Positions 5,290 to 6,779 of a stretch of 6,779 bases of DNA are shown here, piece after piece (the stretch's first letter is position 1; every line of letters starts with the position of its first letter). The stretch spans positions 1 through 6,779 of the forward strand of contig JAATGI010000468.1 of NCBI GenBank assembly GCA_015654725.1, given 5' to 3'. Origin of the DNA: Rhodospirillales bacterium (GTDB lineage Bacteria > Pseudomonadota > Alphaproteobacteria > ATCC43930 > CGMCC-115725). The notes beneath the pieces were generated by a model. That model made no database searches. It saw only the letters and a program-made list of their open reading frames with translations, and was not told the origin of the DNA. The position numbers and the translations under genes were made by a program.

Positions 5290-6584
5290 GCGTCGAAATC
5301 ACCACCCTGCCGTCCGGCTTGCGCATCGTCACCGACCGCATGCCGCATCTTGAAACCGTCTCGCTCGGCGTCTGGGTCGCGGCCGGCTCGCGGCACGAGC
5401 GGCCGCGCGAACGCGGTCTCTCGCACCTGCTCGAGCACATGGCCTTCAAGGGCACGCGCCGGCGTTCGGCGCGCGACATCGCCGAGGAGATCGAGAGCGC
5501 CGGCGGCGATCTCAATGCCGCAACCAGTGTCGAGCAGACCGCCTATTACGCCCATGTGCTTGCCGGCGATGTCGGGCTTGCCATCGATATCCTTTCGGAC
5601 ATCCTGACCGACAGTGTCTTCGACAAGGAGGAGCTTGAGCGCGAGAAAGAGGTCATCCTGCAGGAGATCGGCGCGGTCGAGGACACGCCCGACGATCTCG
5701 TCTTCGATCTTTTCAACGCCGCGGCTTTTCCCGAGCAGCCGATCGGCTGGCCGATCCTCGGCACGCCGGAGCATGTCAGGGCCTTCGATCGGTCGATGAT
5801 CGCGACCTATCTCGACAAGCATTACCGCAGCGGCGTAACCGCGATCGGCGCCGCCGGCGCGCTCGATCATGCGCGGATCGTCGAGGCCGCCGCCGCGCGC
5901 TTCGCCAACCTGCCGGCGCAGGCGCACGAGGATGCCACGCCGGCGCGCTATGTCGGCGGCGACATGCGGGTGAGCCGGCGCCTCGAACAGGCGCATATCG
6001 TCATCGGCTTCGAGGGGCTTTCCTATGCCGCGCCGACCTATTATGCGCTGCATGTCTTCGCCAACGCGGTCGGCGGCGGCATGTCCTCGCGGCTCTTCCA
6101 GGAAGTGCGCGAGAAGCGCGGGCTCTGCTACTCGATCTACGCCTTCCACTGGGGCTTCTCGGATTCCGGCATCTTCGGCGTCCACGCCGCGACCGGGCCG
6201 GACGACGTTCCCGAGCTGATGCCGGTGATGCTGGGCGAGCTGGAGCGCGCCGCCCACGACATCGACGGCCGCGAGCTCGACCGGGCGCGGGCGCAACTGC
6301 GCGCCGGCCTGCTGATGACGCTGGAGAGCCCCGCCGGCCGCGCCGGGCAGATCGCCCGCCAGATGCTGCTCTTCGGGCGGCCAATCCCGACCGACGAGCT
6401 TGTGGCGCGCATCAACGCGATCACGGTCGACGACGTGCGCAACCTCGCCGGCGACATCTTCACCGGCAGCAAGCCGACGGTAGCGGCGGTGGGCGCGCTC
6501 TCCGGCATGATCGACCACGACAAGGTGGCCGAGCGTTTCGGCTTCCGCGCCAGGGCCGCGGTGGCGGCGGCGGTAGGAGCATAG
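5286..6584 (+). CDS. M16 family zinc metallopeptidase, mitochondrial processing peptidase-like
   Basis: A 432-residue pitrilysin-clan (M16B) zinc endopeptidase. The inverted zinc motif H47-LLE-H51 includes the catalytic Glu50, and the third ligand fits E127, giving the family spacing of 75 residues between H51 and the distal glutamate; the helix EREKEVILQEI (118-128) surrounds it. The N-terminal catalytic domain covers about 1-165. The second, inactive-fold domain holds GGGMSSRLFQEVREKRGLCYS (263-283), with R278 and Y282 matching conserved residues of beta-MPP-type enzymes. No signal peptide is seen, so a cytoplasmic location is likely. Its natural substrate is unknown; relatives are described as the bacterial counterparts of the mitochondrial presequence peptidase. 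The start is set by the ribosome binding site in thrC and by the family-like opening LPSGLRIVTD. It overlaps thrC by four bases and is followed after 11 bases by a GNAT gene, so the three probably share a transcript. Confidence 0.95.
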   Translation: MSVEITTLPSGLRIVTDRMPHLETVSLGVWVAAGSRHERPRERGLSHLLEHMAFKGTRRRSARDIAEEIESAGGDLNAATSVEQTAYYAHVLAGDVGLAIDILSDILTDSVFDKEELEREKEVILQEIGAVEDTPDDLVFDLFNAAAFPEQPIGWPILGTPEHVRAFDRSMIATYLDKHYRSGVTAIGAAGALDHARIVEAAAARFANLPAQAHEDATPARYVGGDMRVSRRLEQAHIVIGFEGLSYAAPTYYALHVFANAVGGGMSSRLFQEVREKRGLCYSIYAFHWGFSDSGIFGVHAATGPDDVPELMPVMLGELERAAHDIDGRELDRARAQLRAGLLMTLESPAGRAGQIARQMLLFGRPIPTDELVARINAITVDDVRNLAGDIFTGSKPTVAAVGALSGMIDHDKVAERFGFRARAAVAAAVGA

Positions 6585-6595
6585 GCGGACCGGCG

Positions 6596-6779
6596 ATGGC
6601 GTTTCTCCGTTCGATCTCGCCCGGCACCAGCTACCCGACGCTCCGTGGTGACCGCGTCATCCTGCGCACGCCATCGCTCGGCGACTATCCGCAATGGGCG
6701 CGCCTGCGCGAGGAGAGCCATGCGTTCCTGGCGCCGTGGGAGCCGATCTGGCCGGCGGAAGACCTCACCAAGCTCGCCT
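6596..6779 (+). CDS. GNAT family N-acetyltransferase, RimJ/RimL type, 3'-truncated by window edge
   Basis: The first 61 codons of an open frame that runs off the window. The opening LRGDRVILRTPSLGDYPQWARLR is the typical first strand and helix of RimJ/RimL-like acetyltransferases, which transfer acetyl groups from acetyl-CoA to N-terminal or other amines. SHAFLAPWEPIWP (residues 41-53) is characteristic of the subgroup found next to M16 peptidases in Hyphomicrobiales. The acetyl-CoA binding loop would lie downstream of the window, so activity cannot be judged. AGGCGG at 6583-6588 overlaps the preceding stop codon and is well placed for the ATG at 6596. The substrate is unknown; assignment as ribosomal protein acetyltransferase should not be assumed from family alone. 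Confidence 0.85.
   Translation, partial: MAFLRSISPGTSYPTLRGDRVILRTPSLGDYPQWARLREESHAFLAPWEPIWPAEDLTKLA

Noticed and set aside
5214..6518. 434-codon minus-strand open frame opposite the M16 peptidase
   Set aside because: It is the antisense mirror of a clearly recognised peptidase with intact active site; no recognisable motif and no start signal.
1..6779. Mobile element, CRISPR array, defence or biosynthetic island
   Set aside because: No transposase, integrase, terminal repeats, regularly spaced repeats or tRNA were seen. Genes are conserved housekeeping types with uniform base use and gene order normal for the group.

Overview
The window is ordinary chromosomal DNA from a GC-rich alphaproteobacterium, most likely of the order Hyphomicrobiales (Rhizobiales). 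This rests on the strong G/C preference at third codon positions, on an aa3-type cytochrome c oxidase assembly cluster of alphaproteobacterial layout, and on the order surf1 - thrC - M16 peptidase - GNAT acetyltransferase, which I know from that group. Genus cannot be decided from this sequence. All nine genes are on the + strand and tightly packed. The largest gap between genes is about 100 bases, so no long stretch lacks a gene.

Positions 1-3758 are the oxidase block. In order it holds ctaB (heme O synthase, 5' end cut off by the window), a 56-residue single-span protein of the CoxF type, ctaG/cox11 (copper delivery to CuB), ctaE (oxidase subunit III), a DUF983 zinc-ribbon membrane protein and surf1 (heme a3 insertion/assembly). 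Together they supply heme, copper, one structural subunit and assembly factors for a membrane aa3 oxidase. The catalytic subunits I and II (ctaD, ctaC) are not in the window and presumably lie upstream. Genes overlap at ctaB/coxF (ATGA) and DUF983/surf1 (8 bases). Two short gaps flank ctaE: a purine-rich leader with a strong ribosome binding site before it, and a perfect 12-bp stem-loop after it.

Positions 3759-3861 separate the oxidase block from a second block and carry a weak possible terminator and a possible -10 element. Positions 3862-6779 hold thrC (threonine synthase, GTG start), an M16 zinc metallopeptidase related to mitochondrial processing peptidase (ATGA overlap with thrC), and the first 61 codons of a RimJ/RimL-type GNAT acetyltransferase that runs off the window.

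I see no mobile element, CRISPR array, tRNA, rRNA or novel defence-type system. The observation most worth following is the 56-residue protein between ctaB and ctaG. Its IDP-x4-LTPEQ motif and arginine-flanked transmembrane segment resemble, from memory, the mitochondrial oxidase assembly factor COA3 (CCDC56/MITRAC12), which suggests a bacterial relative of that factor. The structured ctaE-DUF983 junction and the conserved DUF983 gene of unknown function are secondary leads.
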